This document shows, one piece after another, positions 62,686 to 64,000 of a stretch of 64,000 nucleotides of DNA; position 1 is the first letter of the stretch; each line of letters begins with the position of its first letter. A program made the position numbers and the translations under genes. The stretch covers positions 62,001 to 126,000 of the forward strand of contig NZ_JAFCKH010000002.1 of assembly GCF_018130505.1 (NCBI RefSeq), written 5' to 3'. Below the pieces are notes generated by a model. That model did not search any database. It was given only the letters and a program-made list of their open reading frames with translations, and was not told the origin of the DNA. The DNA comes from Bradyrhizobium tropiciagri. Lineage in GTDB: Bacteria > Pseudomonadota > Alphaproteobacteria > Rhizobiales > Xanthobacteraceae.

Positions 62686-63342
62686 ATGATCACGCTCTAT
62701 CACTGCGACGCCGCGCGCTCGTTCCGTCCGCTGTGGATGCTGGAGGAGCTCGGGCTGCCCTATGAGCTGAAGATGCTGCCGTTCCCGCCGCGCGTCTTCG
62801 CCAAGGAGTATCTCGGCCTCAATCCGCTCGGCACCATCCCGTTCATGATCGACGGCGAGACGAAGATGACCGAATCGTCCGGCATCTGCCATTACCTCGG
62901 TACCAAGTATGGGCCGACGCCGTTGATCGTCGGCCTCGACGAACCGGCCTATGGCGCGTTTCTGAACTGGATGTATTTCTCCGACGCGACGCTGACCTTC
63001 CCGCAGACGCTGGTGCTCCGCTACAGCCAGCTCGAGCCGGAGGAGCGGCGCAACCCGCAGGTCGCCGGCGACTACGCAAAATGGTTCCTCGGGCGCCTGC
63101 GCGCGGTCGAGGCGGCGATCGCGAATTCGGAATTCCTCTGCGCCGGCCGCTTCACCGCCGCCGATATCGCCAACGGCTATGCGCTGCGCCTCGCCGACAA
63201 TATCGGGCTCGCCAAGGATTTCGGGCCGAATGCCGCGGCCTATTGGGCCCGCCTGCAGCAGCGCGACGGTTTTCGCCGCGCGGTCGCGGCGGAGCAAAAA
63301 GCCGGGGTAGAACAGAACGTTGCGCCGCGGGCGCGGCCGTAG
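62686..63342 (+). CDS. Glutathione S-transferase family protein
   Basis: 218 residues from ATG 62686. The N-terminal thioredoxin-like domain shows LYHCDAARSFRPLWMLEELG, the cis-Pro loop NPLGTIPFMIDGE and TESSGICHYLGTKYG; the C-terminal helical domain has FLCAGRFTAADIANGYALRL with the N-capping Asp motif. It may conjugate or reduce electrophiles with glutathione. A Ser in SFRP is a candidate active residue. Stands alone on the plus strand. Confidence 0.9.
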   Translation: MITLYHCDAARSFRPLWMLEELGLPYELKMLPFPPRVFAKEYLGLNPLGTIPFMIDGETKMTESSGICHYLGTKYGPTPLIVGLDEPAYGAFLNWMYFSDATLTFPQTLVLRYSQLEPEERRNPQVAGDYAKWFLGRLRAVEAAIANSEFLCAGRFTAADIANGYALRLADNIGLAKDFGPNAAAYWARLQQRDGFRRAVAAEQKAGVEQNVAPRARP

Positions 63343-63457
63343 TCGGCCGTCATTCCGGGGAACCGCGAGACGGACGTCTTGCGTCGGTGACAGCCTCCGA
63401 ATTTGCGCTATGGTAGCCGCCGCAGCGGCCAAAAGAGCCGCGCGAGGAGGATACGCC

Positions 63458-64000
63458 ATGGATGCACAGAGCCAGGATTCCGGGCACCGGATGCTGATCA
63501 CGCCGGAGCGGGTGTTCTATGCCGGCCTGCTCGGCCGCCCGCGCGAGCGTTGTCCGGGCGCCTTCCACGTCTATGTCGCGATCCGCGACGGGCTGCATCT
63601 CTCCACCAGCGACGGCCAGCAGGCGCGTGGCGAGCTCGCCGTCACCATGCCGAACCTGCGCCACACCATCACCAGCGAATATCGCGCGGCGATCTGCGTC
63701 GCGATCGAGCCGGAGAGCGTGCCCGACGGCACGCTGGAGGCGGTCGCGCGTCGCCTGCAGGGGCCGGACTGCGGCCTGTTCGCCAACCGCATCCGCGCCG
63801 CCTATGCGACGCTCGCCGAGATGCAGTATCGCGACGCGATCTCGAATGCCGAGTTCGACACCATGTGCTTCGGCGATGCGCTGCCACAGCGCGTGCTCGA
63901 TCCGCGCGTGGTGCGTGCGATTCTCCGCATCGGCCAGTTTTCCGGCGAGCCGGTGACGGCGGCCGGCTGCGCGGCCGAGGCCGGATTGTCGCCATCGCGT
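63458..64000 (+). CDS. AraC-type helix-turn-helix regulator (3' end outside window)
   Basis: ATG 63458 follows GAGGAGG, a strong ribosome site, and the frame stays open for 181 residues to the edge. The N-terminal part (FYAGLLGRPRERCPGAFHVY and LRHTITSEYRAAICVAIEP) is the cupin-like sensor region of a rhizobial AraC subgroup. The end VVRAILRIGQFSGEPVTAAG then AAEAGLSPSR enters the first HTH of the AraC domain; the second half is cut off. Effector unknown. Confidence 0.78.
   Translation, partial: MDAQSQDSGHRMLITPERVFYAGLLGRPRERCPGAFHVYVAIRDGLHLSTSDGQQARGELAVTMPNLRHTITSEYRAAICVAIEPESVPDGTLEAVARRLQGPDCGLFANRIRAAYATLAEMQYRDAISNAEFDTMCFGDALPQRVLDPRVVRAILRIGQFSGEPVTAAGCAAEAGLSPSR

Noticed and set aside
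62480-62686. 68-codon frame after the acyl-CoA dehydrogenase
   Set aside because: No motif and no ribosome site for its GTG; treated as intergenic.

Overview
The window is GC-rich chromosomal DNA of an alphaproteobacterium, most likely Bradyrhizobium or a close relative in the Nitrobacteraceae. Evidence: divergent acdR/acdS genes for ACC deaminase, otsBA, minCDE behind CtrA-type boxes, TctC/LivK-type binding proteins, a class GN sortase with a VIT/VWA target, and many long palindromic intergenic repeats of the kind that fills bradyrhizobial intergenic regions. The assignment rests on gene content and style, not on a database match.

Layout. 1-4.0 kb: an MFS transporter (5' end outside the window), otsB and otsA (trehalose synthesis). 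4277-4366: tRNA-Ser(GGA), whose 3' end is an integration site. The last 14 bases of this tRNA recur at 16205-16218 and 22646-22659, so two elements lie head to tail. Element 1 (about 11.9 kb, visibly lower GC) has a tyrosine integrase at its distal end, an AlpA-type regulator, a primase-polymerase, and two cargo blocks: a type III restriction-modification operon with an added GIY-YIG/DUF4357 nuclease, and a three-gene operon encoding a dual-OB protein and two DUF488 proteins. It has no virion or conjugation genes and looks like a satellite-type element carrying defence cargo. Element 2 (about 6.4 kb) has no integrase. It holds a catabolic cassette: a frameshifted enoyl-CoA hydratase, a CaiB/BaiF CoA-transferase, a LysR regulator, an MHS-type transporter and a succinate-semialdehyde-dehydrogenase-like enzyme.

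22.7-39.3 kb is chromosomal backbone: an LLM flavin oxidoreductase, small membrane proteins, an SGNH hydrolase, a TctC binding protein, an orphan pstS behind a PHO box, minCDE plus a coupled small ORF, a sirtuin, a cytochrome c, a LysM/Ig-like protein, acdR/acdS, a Baeyer-Villiger-type monooxygenase and recQ.

39.4-64 kb: a translationally coupled triplet for a molybdenum hydroxylase (triheme cytochrome c, 2Fe-2S subunit, molybdopterin subunit); a DUF2235 hydrolase; a MoxR/CoxE-like ATPase-VWA pair; a HAD hydrolase; a secreted trypsin-like protease; an ADP-forming acyl-CoA synthetase; the sortase system; a HTH regulator; a DUF1614 membrane protein; and a fatty-acid/amino-acid group (LivK-type binding protein, AMP-forming acyl-CoA ligase, acyl-CoA dehydrogenase), a GST and a truncated AraC-type regulator at the right edge.

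The best candidates for something new are the dual-OB/DUF488/DUF488 operon, the GIY-YIG partner of the type III RM system, and the tandem tRNA-Ser elements with matching arm-type repeats at both ends. All functional statements come from reading motifs and gene context; no search was run.
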